A stretch of DNA of 64,000 nt from JANQRX01 sp963663975 (GTDB taxonomy: Bacteria; Pseudomonadota; Alphaproteobacteria; Rhizobiales; Kaistiaceae), in NCBI GenBank assembly GCA_963663975.2, contig CAXXRA010000005.1:248001-312000 (forward strand), written 5' to 3'. The notes beneath the pieces are model-generated. The model made no database searches. It saw only the letters and a program-made list of their open reading frames with translations, and was not told the DNA's origin. Positions 41,685-50,240 of this stretch are shown in pieces. The position numbers were made by a program, and so were the translations under genes. Within the stretch, counting starts at the first letter, position 1. Each line of letters starts with the position of its first letter.

Positions 41685-43067
41685 ATGAGCTTCCAAGACC
41701 TTGGACTGAGCCAGAAGGTTCTCGCCGCCGTTGAGGCGTGCGGGTACAGTGAGCCGACGCCGATCCAGGTGAAGGCCATTCCGCACGTCCTGGCGCGACG
41801 CGATCTCATCGGCATCGCCCAGACCGGGACCGGCAAGACCGCGTCCTTCGTTCTGCCGATGCTGACCACACTGGAATCAGGCCGCGCCCGGGCCCGCATT
41901 CCGCGCACCTTGATCCTGGAGCCGACGCGCGAATTGGCGGCCCAGGTCGAGGAGAATTTTGTCCGCTATGGCGCCAATCACAAGCTGACCGTGGCGCTGT
42001 TGATCGGCGGGGTTTCGTTCGACGATCAGTTCCGTAAATTGGATCGCGGCGCCGACGTCCTGATCGCCACGCCGGGGCGCCTTCTTGATCACTTCGAGCG
42101 CGGCAAGCTGTTGCTGAGCGGCGTTGAAATCCTGGTGATCGACGAGGCTGATCGCATGCTCGATATGGGTTTCATCCCCGATATCGAGCGCATCTGCAGA
42201 CTGTTGCCGTTCACCCGTCAGACCCTGTTCTTTTCCGCCACCATGCCGCCGGAGATCAAGACACTGACCGACCGGTTTCTGTCCAACCCGGTGCAGTTGG
42301 AAGCGACCCGACCGGCGACCGCCGCCGTAACGGTGGCCCAGCATCTGGTGCACTCCGGCCACGAGCCGTTCGAGAAGCGGGCAGTGCTCAGGGCGCTCGT
42401 CAGGGGAGCCGAGAACCTCTCCAACGCGATCATTTTCTGCAACCGCAAGCGCGACGTGGCGATCGTCCAGCGCTCGTTGGCGCGGCACGGATTCAACGTT
42501 GGCGCACTGCATGGCGACATGGATCAACGTTCCCGGATGGCGACCCTGGCCAGCTTCAGAAATGGCGACATTACCCTCCTGGTCGCCAGCGATGTGGCGG
42601 CGCGCGGCCTCGATATTCTGGTGGTCAGTCACATCTACAATTTCGATGTTCCGACCCACGCCGAAGACTATGTCCATCGGATCGGCAGAACCGGACGGGC
42701 GGGACGCGCCGGCACCTCCGTCACGATTGCCACCAAGCTCGACCAGAAACACATCGTCGCCATCGAGAAACTTACCGGCCAGGCGATCCCGCTGCTTGAG
42801 ATTGATGCCGGAGACGAGCTTGCGCGCGCCGCACGGGGGCGCGGCAAGGGCCCGGCCGCCGGACGTTCGGCGCCCGCCCGAAGCAAGGGCGATCGCGACC
42901 CATCGAGTTCAAGGCCGAAGCGGGACCGCGCAAGGAAATCGCCGCCCAAGGAGGCCGGATCGCGTCCCCAGAAAGGCCGGGGGAAGGCCGAGCCTGTGCT
43001 CGGGCTCGGCGATCACGTGCCCCAGTTTCTGCTGCGGCCCGTGCGCATCAAAGAGACCGCCGACTGA
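41685..43067 (+). CDS. rhlE: DEAD-box ATP-dependent RNA helicase
   Basis: A 460-residue RNA helicase. Q motif: FQDLGLSQKVLAAVEACGYSEPTPIQ. Motif I AQTGTGKT, Ia PTRELA, motif II DEAD (VIDEADRML), motif III SAT, IV IIFCNRKRD, V ARGLD and VI HRIGRTGRAGR are all present. The C-terminus is a basic, low-complexity tail (Arg/Lys/Ser/Pro), as in the RhlE subgroup used in ribosome assembly or cold adaptation. The start at 41685 is 4 codons before the Q-motif phenylalanine region and fits RhlE. Confidence 0.94.
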   Translation: MSFQDLGLSQKVLAAVEACGYSEPTPIQVKAIPHVLARRDLIGIAQTGTGKTASFVLPMLTTLESGRARARIPRTLILEPTRELAAQVEENFVRYGANHKLTVALLIGGVSFDDQFRKLDRGADVLIATPGRLLDHFERGKLLLSGVEILVIDEADRMLDMGFIPDIERICRLLPFTRQTLFFSATMPPEIKTLTDRFLSNPVQLEATRPATAAVTVAQHLVHSGHEPFEKRAVLRALVRGAENLSNAIIFCNRKRDVAIVQRSLARHGFNVGALHGDMDQRSRMATLASFRNGDITLLVASDVAARGLDILVVSHIYNFDVPTHAEDYVHRIGRTGRAGRAGTSVTIATKLDQKHIVAIEKLTGQAIPLLEIDAGDELARAARGRGKGPAAGRSAPARSKGDRDPSSSRPKRDRARKSPPKEAGSRPQKGRGKAEPVLGLGDHVPQFLLRPVRIKETAD

Positions 43068-43132
43068 TCGTCGTGCCGGCGATTCGCCGGCGCTGCTTAG
43101 TTACATTCAGACCACGCACCCAATCGACTCTG

Positions 43133-43693
43133 CTAGAGATTCAGTCTTCCCTGTGGCGCCAGCTGCAAGTCTTCCAAGTGTTTGTTGATATTATATTTTT
43201 TCGCAATTGAAATGTAGTCGTCAGGGTCCATGAACCGCAAGACGATCCTTACATCTTCCGGTTTTGTAACCCGGATGAATGCCCGTGTCGGAGAGTGATA
43301 CACGACAATGTGCTTGCCGCGCTTGGCGAGTTCAAACACATTGCTCATTGATCCATAGCTCTTTCCGTCCCAGACCACCAATCCATAGTCTGCCTCATCC
43401 GCCATCTTCCTGTCCTTCTGGGCGTAGAATTCCCGCCCTTTCAGAGGCGAGTCGACGGATACTCGTCGCGTTGGCCAGCGACCAAGGTTGTGCCGACAGT
43501 CATTTCCGGCGCAAAACACTGTGACGTTTCGGTACTGTTTTTCCGCAAGAAATTGTTGGAGCGATTTATCGGCGCCGCTGGCGTCGCCGAGTACAATATT
43601 GAAATCTTGATCTATGATGTTCTGAACGCGGTCGCGAACGGCTCTGTTGAGGCGAGAGATCCTGCGTGAACCGGATAGAAATACCGTTGTCAT
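43133..43693 (-). CDS. SLOG-type nucleotide-binding Rossmann protein
   Basis: A 186-residue protein starting MTTVFLSGSRRISRLNRAV. The glycine-rich nucleotide site is IVLGDASGADKSLQQFLAE, the GxxxGAD signature of DUF2493/YspA-like SLOG proteins. Further on are FCAGNDCRHNLGRWP, YGLVVWDGKSYGSMSNVFEL and GKHIVVYHSP. SLOG domains bind or process nucleotide derivatives (NAD, ADP-ribose or signalling nucleotides), often in conflict systems. ATG 43693 overlaps the stop of a ComF-like gene (ATGA) and has GGAG upstream. Confidence 0.72.
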   Translation of the reverse strand: MTTVFLSGSRRISRLNRAVRDRVQNIIDQDFNIVLGDASGADKSLQQFLAEKQYRNVTVFCAGNDCRHNLGRWPTRRVSVDSPLKGREFYAQKDRKMADEADYGLVVWDGKSYGSMSNVFELAKRGKHIVVYHSPTRAFIRVTKPEDVRIVLRFMDPDDYISIAKKYNINKHLEDLQLAPQGRLNL

Positions 43694-44260
43694 TTCTTGC
43701 TCCGCGTTTTGGTCATCGTCAAAACACAGACCTCGGCGACACCCGTGTTCTCGTATAGCACCGAACAGCATTGGTTAAGCGTCGCGCCTGATCGGTACAA
43801 ATCGTTCTATCAACAGCACACGTTTGTTCAAAAGGTCCTTTTCGCCAGCAACGGTGATTGCGCCTTTCAAAAGTTCGGTGCGGCCTTCCGGATCGACCTC
43901 GTCTTCATCTCGGACGAGCCGCCTCTTTTATTGAGGAATCCGTCGACTCGGCGTTGCGCGGCCAAAGCCTGCGCGATTTTGTCAACGGGCTGGAACGCCC
44001 GGTTCTTCCTTTGTTGATGGGACCGGGATTATCGCGTCGAATTTTTCGATTCCTTGCACGACCGATAGCAACTTGATGATCTTTGAAACGGCGGATTCAT
44101 CGCCCCGGTATTTCAGGCGGTAGATCAACTCTCCCATCTCACTACGCGTGGTGTCCCATCGGTCATGGCCGTATTCGTCGGGGCCGAGATATGTGCTAGC
44201 AAGGGTATGGACATCGAACGCATAGCCTCTGCGCCAGTTGCCTTCGATCGTGTATCTCAC
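43690..44260 (-). pseudogene. ComF-like phosphoribosyltransferase, frameshifted
   Basis: Reading through three frames recovers one protein. It starts at GTG 44260 (GGGAG upstream) with GNWRRGYAFDVHTLASTYLG, EMGELIYRLKYRGDES and KFDAIIPVPSTK. It continues as NRAFQPVDKIAQALAAQRRV and DEVDPEGRTELLKGAITVAG. It ends LLNKRVLLI, then DLYRSGATLNQCCSVLY and VCVLTMTKTRSKK with TGA overlapping the SLOG gene start. LLIxDLYRSGAT is the PRPP-binding loop of ComF/PRTase proteins. At least three indels (near 44005, 43935 and 43805) break it. Either the gene is dead or the sequence has local errors. Confidence 0.75.
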
Positions 44261-44287
44261 AACGACTCCCGGTGACGCGCCTGTCTG

Positions 44288-44419
44288 TTATCCGCCCCTG
44301 GACTTGCGTGGTTTCTTCGGTTTTCGACCGCGATCGGCTGCCGCGTAGGCGGCAAGCGCCCACTTGGTGAAGTCCTCGGGCTCGTCGTAGAGCCGGTCCG
44401 GCAACCGGCGATAGCTCAT
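44288..44419 (-). CDS. Small 43-residue protein upstream of the ComF/SLOG genes
   Basis: MSYRRLPDRLYDEPEDFTKW followed by an Ala-rich helix and a Lys/Arg/Pro tail. A strong AAGGAG lies 7 nt before ATG 44419, and the stop is 27 nt before the ComF-like start, so it is probably the first gene of a three-gene unit. The same frame is also open from the tape-measure remnant upstream. Function unknown. Confidence 0.55.
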   Translation of the reverse strand: MSYRRLPDRLYDEPEDFTKWALAAYAAADRGRKPKKPRKSRGG

Positions 44420-44470
44420 CGTCGTCTCCTTGCCCCTGGCAGAGTAGACGAACGGACCGCATCCTTCGGC

Positions 44471-44740
44471 CTCGAAATCCGCATACAGCTTCACCATTTG
44501 TTGCAGGCCGCGGCCGACGGCGGCGGCGGCGATCACACCGCCCAACAGCCGCATGTGGCGGCGGAGAGCGGAGGCACGGTTACTGAGCGTGCCGAGCCCG
44601 CGCGAGGCCTTGTCGGAGGCGCGGTCGATCTTCTTGATCGAGCGCTCGCCGCTCGCGCCCACAGACCTCAAATCGGCCTTGACCCGATTGCCGCCCTCGA
44701 CGGCAAGGCGGACCGCGTAGGTATGTTTGGCCTTGGCCAT
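44471..44740 (-). pseudogene. Phage tail tape measure protein, 5' fragment
   Basis: Only the first 90 or so residues remain: MAKAKHTYAVRLAVEGGNRV, a coiled-coil basic stretch (ERSIKKIDRASDKASRGLGTL) and MRLLGGVIAAAAVGRGLQQM, then MVKLYADFE, a standard tape-measure N-terminus. After about 44471 the sequence changes to unrelated text leading into the small 43-residue gene. Full-length proteins of this class exceed 600 residues, so the tail is lost. Confidence 0.8.
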
Positions 44741-44946
44741 TATTGGGTGTCCTTGTCGTTCATCGCCTCGATCAGCCCAGCCTCGGCCGCCTGCAACAGC
44801 TCTGAGATGACGGCCTCATCGAAGCCGCGCGCCCGGGCGATACCGAGCGCCGCGGTCATGTCGATTCCCACGACCCGGCCCGAGGGCGCGATGCGGAGCT
44901 GCCCGAGCGATGCCGTCAGGACATCCCAGGCCTGGTGTTCCTCCAA
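44740..44946 (-). CDS. Small phage tail assembly protein (DUF1799-position)
   Basis: A 68-residue helical protein (EEHQAWDVLTASLGQLRIAP, MTAALGIARARGFDEAVISELLQAAEAG). The frame stays open upstream to 45061 with CETCEAESASCVQGG and GEPCPYREHAPVAL, so the true start may be a non-ATG codon inside the preceding gene or the product may arise by frameshift from it, as with lambda gpG/gpGT. Its position between the tail assembly chaperone and the tape measure is the gpT-like position. Confidence 0.55.
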   Translation of the reverse strand: MEEHQAWDVLTASLGQLRIAPSGRVVGIDMTAALGIARARGFDEAVISELLQAAEAGLIEAMNDKDTQ

Positions 44947-44987
44947 CGCGACCGGCGCGTGTTCGCGGTAGGGGCAGGGCTCGCCGT

Positions 44988-45494
44988 TCAGGCCGAGGCC
45001 GCCTTGGACGCAGGACGCGCTTTCCGCTTCGCAGGTTTCGCAGTATCCGGGCCCGCCGCCGGGCTAGAGGTGCCATCGGCAGAGGGCCCGGATGCGTTTT
45101 TTGCTGACGTCAGCAGCACCTGCCGTAGCGTGAACTCCTGAATGAACCGCTCGCCCACCGGGTAGAGGTCCATGAGCGCCGCGACGTTCTCGCGGCTCAC
45201 CGGCGGATCGTCCTCGATGCCGGACCAGGCGGTGATGTGACGGGCCGCGAGGCTATGGATCAGCAGCGCCTGGTACTGGCCCTCGCGGGCGCCGTCGTCT
45301 AGATCGGGCAGGCCGTCGAGCGCCAGGCCGGCCTCCGTCCGCTCTCTGGCTTGCGCCTGCAACCCGTCCAGACGCTTGCGCGCCTCGGCTTGCGCCGCCG
45401 CCATGGCGGCGGTGGTCAACGGCGTCACGGTGACGGTGACGCCGTAGGGCAGCGTCAGCTCGTAAGGGCCGGCCTCCTGTTTGAGGCTGATCAT
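44988..45494 (-). CDS. Phage tail assembly chaperone (gpG-like position)
   Basis: A 168-residue acidic/helical protein: MISLKQEAGPYELTLPYGVT, TTAAMAAAQAEARKRLDGLQ, and a Lys/Ala-rich C-terminus. AGGAGG lies 6 nt before ATG 45494. It sits between the tail tube gene and the tape measure, where tail assembly chaperones are encoded. The overlap with the open frame of the next small gene near 44990-45061 would suit a programmed frameshift. Confidence 0.7.
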   Translation of the reverse strand: MISLKQEAGPYELTLPYGVTVTVTPLTTAAMAAAQAEARKRLDGLQAQARERTEAGLALDGLPDLDDGAREGQYQALLIHSLAARHITAWSGIEDDPPVSRENVAALMDLYPVGERFIQEFTLRQVLLTSAKNASGPSADGTSSPAAGPDTAKPAKRKARPASKAASA

Positions 45495-45504
45495 GTCCAC
45501 CTCC

Positions 45505-46770
45505 TCATGCGTAATCGGTCCCATCCAGATCGTTGATCAGCGTCACGGTCAGCATGCGCCCCTCGGTCTCGTTCCTGGCGCCTTGAAAGTCGAAGCGGGC
45601 CGAGACCCCGCCCGGCCCCTCGACCGTGAGCCCGGGCTTCGGCAGATAGACCTCATGGACCTCGAAGGCGAGCTTGAGGTCGTCGCCGATCCGGTAGGCG
45701 AACTCGAGATCGACGGCGGTGCCGTTGGACGCCAGATCGATCAGCGTGGTGTCGGCGAAGCGGACCTCGATCGAGCCGGTGAGTGCGGCCACGGTGGGAT
45801 CGGCGCCGTCGATCTTGCCGTCGGAGCGGATGGTCTCGATCTTCTCGAGATTGTTGGCGTAGGTGAGCGAGCCCGCGGTGAGATTGGCGACCGCCGTGCC
45901 GGCCCGGCTGATCGAGCCCTGGAACTGACTGATGCGCCGGAAGTCGAGCTTGGACGGCGTGCCGCCCTGGCTCGCGGCGAACCGCGTCTCGCCCTGGGCC
46001 ACGCACTGGATGGTGGCCGCCGCGGCGCCCGAGCGCGCGAACTCCAGCGCGAGGGAATCGAACACCACGCCGGCGTGCCGGAAGTAAGCCGGCACCTGGG
46101 GATGGCCCACCTCGATGGTGTAGCTCGGCAAAACGTCACTCCCGGAGGCGAATACGTGGGAATCCCCGCCGCCGGTGAGCGTTGGGCCGCTGACCATGGC
46201 CGCCGACGCCGCGAGGGCGAAGGCGTTGCCCGTGGCGCCCGCCGTGTCATGGGCAACCAGAAGCCGCTGGGTACCGGCCGGGCGGCTATAGGTGGCGTCG
46301 GAGACGTCGGCATCCGCGGAAGCATTCAAGTCGGCGACCAGCCGGTCGATGGTCTGGGTCGCCGTCGCCTGGATCTGTGTCTCATCGCCGGAGGAAGCCC
46401 CGGAGACGAACGTCCAGACCGTGCCGCCCAGGGTGACGGTGTCCTGATCGGACGGGTTGACCGCGAAGTCGATATATCCACTGGCTGCGACCGTGCTGGA
46501 CACGGCATCTCCGAACAGTCCGGTGAGCCAGATACCGAGGTAGCGCGGATCGACGGGCACGACGATCTCGCCCTCGTCCATGATCGCGTCCTGCATGGGG
46601 GCGTAGGGGTCGCGCCCCTGACCCAGCACCGGATCGTCGATCAGCCCCTGCTCGGAGCCCAAGGTGCAGCGGTTGAAGGGAATACGGATATAGTCGCCGG
46701 CCGCCGCCTGCCCGTAGGCGATCTCGCGTTTGAGCAGCAGCGTGGCGCTCGAACCATAGGCTCGGGCCAT
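45505..46770 (-). CDS. Phage tail tube protein
   Basis: A 421-residue protein. The N-terminal MARAYGSSATLLLKREIAYG and C-terminal GARNETEGRMLTVTLINDLD flank an immunoglobulin-like insertion (about residues 95-195: FAVNPSDQDTVTLGGTVWTF). The core includes YTIEVGHPQVPAYFRHAGVV and SGAAAATIQCVAQGETRFA. Length and position (after the tail completion gene, before assembly chaperones) fit a siphophage major tail tube subunit. Confidence 0.85.
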   Translation of the reverse strand: MARAYGSSATLLLKREIAYGQAAAGDYIRIPFNRCTLGSEQGLIDDPVLGQGRDPYAPMQDAIMDEGEIVVPVDPRYLGIWLTGLFGDAVSSTVAASGYIDFAVNPSDQDTVTLGGTVWTFVSGASSGDETQIQATATQTIDRLVADLNASADADVSDATYSRPAGTQRLLVAHDTAGATGNAFALAASAAMVSGPTLTGGGDSHVFASGSDVLPSYTIEVGHPQVPAYFRHAGVVFDSLALEFARSGAAAATIQCVAQGETRFAASQGGTPSKLDFRRISQFQGSISRAGTAVANLTAGSLTYANNLEKIETIRSDGKIDGADPTVAALTGSIEVRFADTTLIDLASNGTAVDLEFAYRIGDDLKLAFEVHEVYLPKPGLTVEGPGGVSARFDFQGARNETEGRMLTVTLINDLDGTDYA

Positions 46771-46802
46771 AGCAGGTCTCCTTATCTGGTGGTGTTGGTA
46801 CT

Positions 46803-47237
46803 TCAGCCGAGCGGCGTTTCGGTCTCGTACTCGACGATGACTTCGATGGTGCCGGTCTTGATGGCGGGTGCGCCGATGACCGCTTCGGTGTCGATCTCGG
46901 GCCGGGCAGTGGTCATGCCGAAAGCAAGGCCGCCCAGCGTCGCATCGCCGTCGAGAACCGCGCCGATCTTCTGCACCAAGACATCGAAGGCGGCATCGCG
47001 GCGAGCCGTATCAGCGCTCTCCACATAGACCTCGATCTCGACCGCATGGGCGTAATAGACGCTGCCGACGCCACCCAGCACCTGCTCCGGCTCTCCGGGG
47101 TCGCCGTCGCGCAGAACGATCAGGCCGCCGGCGGGGATCATTTCGGGCACGGCCGTGTTACGCTCGACCCTAGCTTTAGGCACCGTGCGCAGGCGATCGC
47201 CCAGCGCGGTCAGCACTTGTTCGGTCTTGCTGGGCAT
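46803..47237 (-). CDS. Phage tail completion/terminator protein
   Basis: A 144-residue protein: MPSKTEQVLTALGDRLRTVP, then PAGGLIVLRDGDPGEPEQVL and VEIEVYVESADTARRDAAFD. The pattern matches the tail-terminator-like protein often mislabelled acyl-CoA transferase in rhizobial prophages. ATG 47237 is chosen where the domain starts; upstream in-frame sequence is unlike protein. Confidence 0.75.
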   Translation of the reverse strand: MPSKTEQVLTALGDRLRTVPKARVERNTAVPEMIPAGGLIVLRDGDPGEPEQVLGGVGSVYYAHAVEIEVYVESADTARRDAAFDVLVQKIGAVLDGDATLGGLAFGMTTARPEIDTEAVIGAPAIKTGTIEVIVEYETETPLG

Positions 47238-47366
47238 GGCGGATAATTCCGGAGTCGATCTTGTCGCCATCGATGCCGGAGGCCGTGCAATGACGGTCCG
47301 GCAGGGGGGCGAAACTGAAAGGGCCGCGATGACGGTACCCACAGCTCCCATAAGGAAGCTTGAAAC

Positions 47367-48012
47367 ATGCAAAGGCTAATTCTCGCTCTTGTCATGTCTT
47401 TGAGCTTTGGGCAGCCCGCTTTCGCTCAATCGCCCACAGATTTTTTCAAAGCTGCGGAATGGGTGGATTCAATCCTTGGAGGAGTTCTCGGCGAAACTTA
47501 AAGAGCAGTTCCCAGATGTAATGTTCAAGGACAGAGGGTATTTGGAAAAGCTCCCCGAGATGGTGGATGACCCCTATTATTGGTACTTGAAAGGGACTGT
47601 ATCTTTTCCACAAACTGATTTTGAAAGTATTGATTTTATCTGTGCTCGCATCGGGCAAAGAACACATGATTACATAATTAAGAGGTTTAATATCTCCAGT
47701 CCCGAAATGATCAGAGCTGCTCGGATCTTCGTTCCGGCTGAATGGTTATATTTTACGCTCAGCGGTGCTGATCCGTTTCACTGGCCAAGTGATGCAATTT
47801 CGAGATTGGTCTGTGCATCATATACCTATGAAGTGGGTTCGGGCGGTCTTGCTCCACCTAGAGAAGATGTGCTGTCTTCGATGGAAAGCTTGTTTGATGA
47901 GGTTATCGAACAATCAGTAGCTCCCCCAGACCGTCCTCTTGGAAAGCATGACTACAGTTTCGTCGTTCCTTCACCGACGTATAGAGAACATAATGATTTT
48001 GCATGGGGCTGA
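47367..48012 (+). pseudogene. AT-richer secreted cargo protein in the prophage, frameshifted
   Basis: ATG 47367 (AAGGAAG upstream) encodes a signal peptide MQRLILALVMSLSFGQPAFA plus QSPTDFFKAAEWVDS, but that frame ends at 47501. From about 47450 the next frame carries on without a stop to 48012 (SLEEFSAKLKEQFPDVMFKD, DDPYYWYLKGTVSFPQ, HDYIIKRFNISSPEM). The two parts read as one exported protein broken by an indel near 47460-47490. It runs against the prophage genes and is clearly less GC-rich, typical of a late-acquired moron. No family recognised. Confidence 0.6.
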
Positions 48013-48170
48013 GGCGACGAAAATCCGGGAGTATTTTTATATGGATTTCAGGAGTTACGCCCTGTTCCAGGGAACATAGCGCGATATTTGGTCCCAAATG
48101 GGCAGCTGTGACCGTGAGGATCGGGTCCAAATTGTGCCGCTGGTAAGCTCGACCTCGACCGCCTCTTGCT

Positions 48171-48821
48171 TCATCCTGATCGCACCTGACGGCCGATCAA
48201 TCTCGGCAACCTGCGTGCCCAACTCCCGGCGGCGCCGGCGACGTTGAGCCGCTTCTTCAGCTTCACCTGCGGCACCAGCACGAACATCGCGACAGTGGCG
48301 ATGCCTTGTTTGAAGCTGCCCGATTTGGTGCGTCCGCCGCCCTTGGCCTGCCGGCCGACGCGGCCGGTCTGGGCGCTCACCCGCACGCCGTCGACCACCA
48401 GCAGCGCCGCACGGCCCGACCGGCGGACCATGCGAAGCGGCCCGTGGCGGGCGGTCGGGAAGGTGGCCGGTGTGATGCGCTTGCCGCCGACCCCGCGCTT
48501 CGGCGCCGCCGGCGTCGGAATGGCGAGCCAGTTGCCGCCCTTGCCCTTGATCACCACACCCTTATCGAAGGCCAACGCGATCTGCGGCGCCTTCGACCAG
48601 ACCAGACTTGCGGCGTCATGGCCCTTGTTGACATAGGTCTTGCCCCTCCAGGTGCGCGATAGCCGCGCGCCGAGTCCGGCGGCGACCACCTGTTTGCGCA
48701 GGCTCCCCTTGAGGCCGTCGCCGGCGGCTTTGACGCCGTCCGGCACGGCGCGCTCGATACGGCGCAGCTCGGCCTGCATATCCGCTTTCAGCGAACCGAC
48801 CATGGTGGCGGTGAGCTTCAT
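48171..48821 (-). CDS. DUF6441-type phage structural protein
   Basis: A 216-residue basic protein (SLKADMQAELRRIERAVPDG, LGARLSRTWRGKTYVNKGHD, ATFPTARHGPLRMVRRSG). It matches the DUF6441 neck/tail-joining family found between head-tail attachment and tail genes of alphaproteobacterial prophages. It begins 5 nt after the previous gene's stop. Confidence 0.75.
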   Translation of the reverse strand: MKLTATMVGSLKADMQAELRRIERAVPDGVKAAGDGLKGSLRKQVVAAGLGARLSRTWRGKTYVNKGHDAASLVWSKAPQIALAFDKGVVIKGKGGNWLAIPTPAAPKRGVGGKRITPATFPTARHGPLRMVRRSGRAALLVVDGVRVSAQTGRVGRQAKGGGRTKSGSFKQGIATVAMFVLVPQVKLKKRLNVAGAAGSWARRLPRLIGRQVRSG

Positions 48822-48826
48822 GCCGG

Positions 48827-49153
48827 TCAGGCCCCCGCCGGGCAGGCCTCGAGCGTCCAGATCAGCCGCTCGGTATCGCCGACCGGCTCACCCTGGACGA
48901 GATAGTCCTCGCCGCCGACGCTCAGCCGGTCGCCGGGCCGCGGCTCGGCGATCTCCGAGGCGCGCACATCGAACAGCGCGGTGCCGGCGTGGATGCGGGT
49001 CTCGCCGAGGCCGACGATCTCGTCGGGCCGCTTGGCGATCACCCTGACGGTGACGGGCTCACCGCCGTCGGCCGTATAGACCGCATCGCGGCCGAGATGC
49101 CGGAAGCAGTCATCCACGGCGGTGGCGACCGCGGCGGTAAACGGCGCCGTCAC
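48827..49153 (-). CDS. Phage head-tail attachment protein (lambda FII-like)
   Basis: A 108-residue beta-rich protein: MTAPFTAAVATAVDDCFRHL, then TVRVIAKRPDEIVGLGETRI, TALFDVRASEIAEPRPGD and ERLIWTLEACPAG. The fold pattern and place directly after the major capsid gene match gpFII/Phage_attach. Confidence 0.75.
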   Translation of the reverse strand: MTAPFTAAVATAVDDCFRHLGRDAVYTADGGEPVTVRVIAKRPDEIVGLGETRIHAGTALFDVRASEIAEPRPGDRLSVGGEDYLVQGEPVGDTERLIWTLEACPAGA

Positions 49154-49154
49154 C

Positions 49155-50165
49155 TCACTCGGCCGTCAGCTTCACCAGCACGCCGGGGCGATGGCACATG
49201 GGCAGCGGGTTGGATTGGGTATGGAGATCGGTGCCGCGCTCGAACTTGCGCGGCTCCTGCTTGGCGTAGAGCTGCTGTCCGAGCGTGTTGGCGGTCTCGT
49301 TGAAGTCGGCCGGCGCGAAATACGACGCGAAGGTCTCGACGGTGCCGAGCGGGAAGGCGTGGCCCTCGTTCTCGGCGATGAACCGGCGCACGACGCCGTC
49401 CGGGTCCGTCGCCTGGCCGCGGTACTCCTCGAAGGTGATGCCGCCGAAGGTGAAGCCCGCGCGCAGGTCGTCGCGCAGCGCCGCGCCTTCCATCCAGCGC
49501 TCATAGGCCTTCTCGACCTTCGGGTGACTGGTGAGCGCATCGAAGAACTCCGGGCTGACCAGGGCATGAACCCGGGTCATGAACTCGCCGCGCAGATTGT
49601 CCTCGATATGGCGCAGCACCGAGATGCAGCGGTTCTTGACATTGGTATTGGCGTTGCCGAGACTGAAGGCGACGGTCTTGGCCTCGATGCCGAACTCGGC
49701 ATAGAGGTCGTAAAGGGCCGAGCCGTCGGCATCGAGGATCACCCCCTTGAGCGCCCCCATGCGCAGATGCTCCAGCGTGATCGCATGCTTGTTGCGCATG
49801 GATTGGAGGTGATCGGCCATGACGTCGGCGAGCGCCTGGGACTCGTTCTCCGAGCCGAAGGCACGGATGCCCTGGACCTCCTCGGGCAGCACCACGTCGT
49901 CGTGCGGGATATGCGGGATGTTGAAGCTCCTGAGCTTGCGTTTGCCGCGCTCGCCGACGGTGCCGGGCGAGCCTATGGGGAGGGTCGGCAGCAGGTTCAG
50001 AACCCCGTTCTTCTCCTCGACGGCGATCTGGCGGAAGCGTACTGGCCGGGGCGGCATCAGCATCATGCGCTCCAACCGTCCATAGCTGTTGGGCAAGATG
50101 TTGATGGCCGCGGTCAGCGCCGTCACATGGAAGGCGGGGGTATCGAAGGGATTGTTCATGGGCAT
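49155..50165 (-). CDS. Phage major capsid protein (lambda gpE type)
   Basis: A 336-residue capsid subunit with PFDTPAFHVTALTAAINILP, the P-domain/spine region VRFRQIAVEEKNGVLNLLPT, IPHIPHDDVVLPEEVQGIRA and EHLRMGALKGVILDADG, and the C-terminal RPGVLVKLTAE. This is the gpE (PF03864) type, not the HK97-style protein of gene transfer agents. GGAGGAGC precedes ATG 50165. Confidence 0.93.
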   Translation of the reverse strand: MPMNNPFDTPAFHVTALTAAINILPNSYGRLERMMLMPPRPVRFRQIAVEEKNGVLNLLPTLPIGSPGTVGERGKRKLRSFNIPHIPHDDVVLPEEVQGIRAFGSENESQALADVMADHLQSMRNKHAITLEHLRMGALKGVILDADGSALYDLYAEFGIEAKTVAFSLGNANTNVKNRCISVLRHIEDNLRGEFMTRVHALVSPEFFDALTSHPKVEKAYERWMEGAALRDDLRAGFTFGGITFEEYRGQATDPDGVVRRFIAENEGHAFPLGTVETFASYFAPADFNETANTLGQQLYAKQEPRKFERGTDLHTQSNPLPMCHRPGVLVKLTAE

Positions 50166-50240
50166 GGAAAAGCTCCTCCGGCGCCGGCGGAGCCGGGCCG
50201 ATCAAGTGGGTTCAGGGGATGGATGGTCGAGGGGTAGGGC

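Noticed and set aside
45481..47028. A 515-codon plus-strand open frame across prophage tail genes
   Set aside because: It is antisense to the tail tube and neighbouring genes and has low-complexity Gly/Arg/Asp composition.
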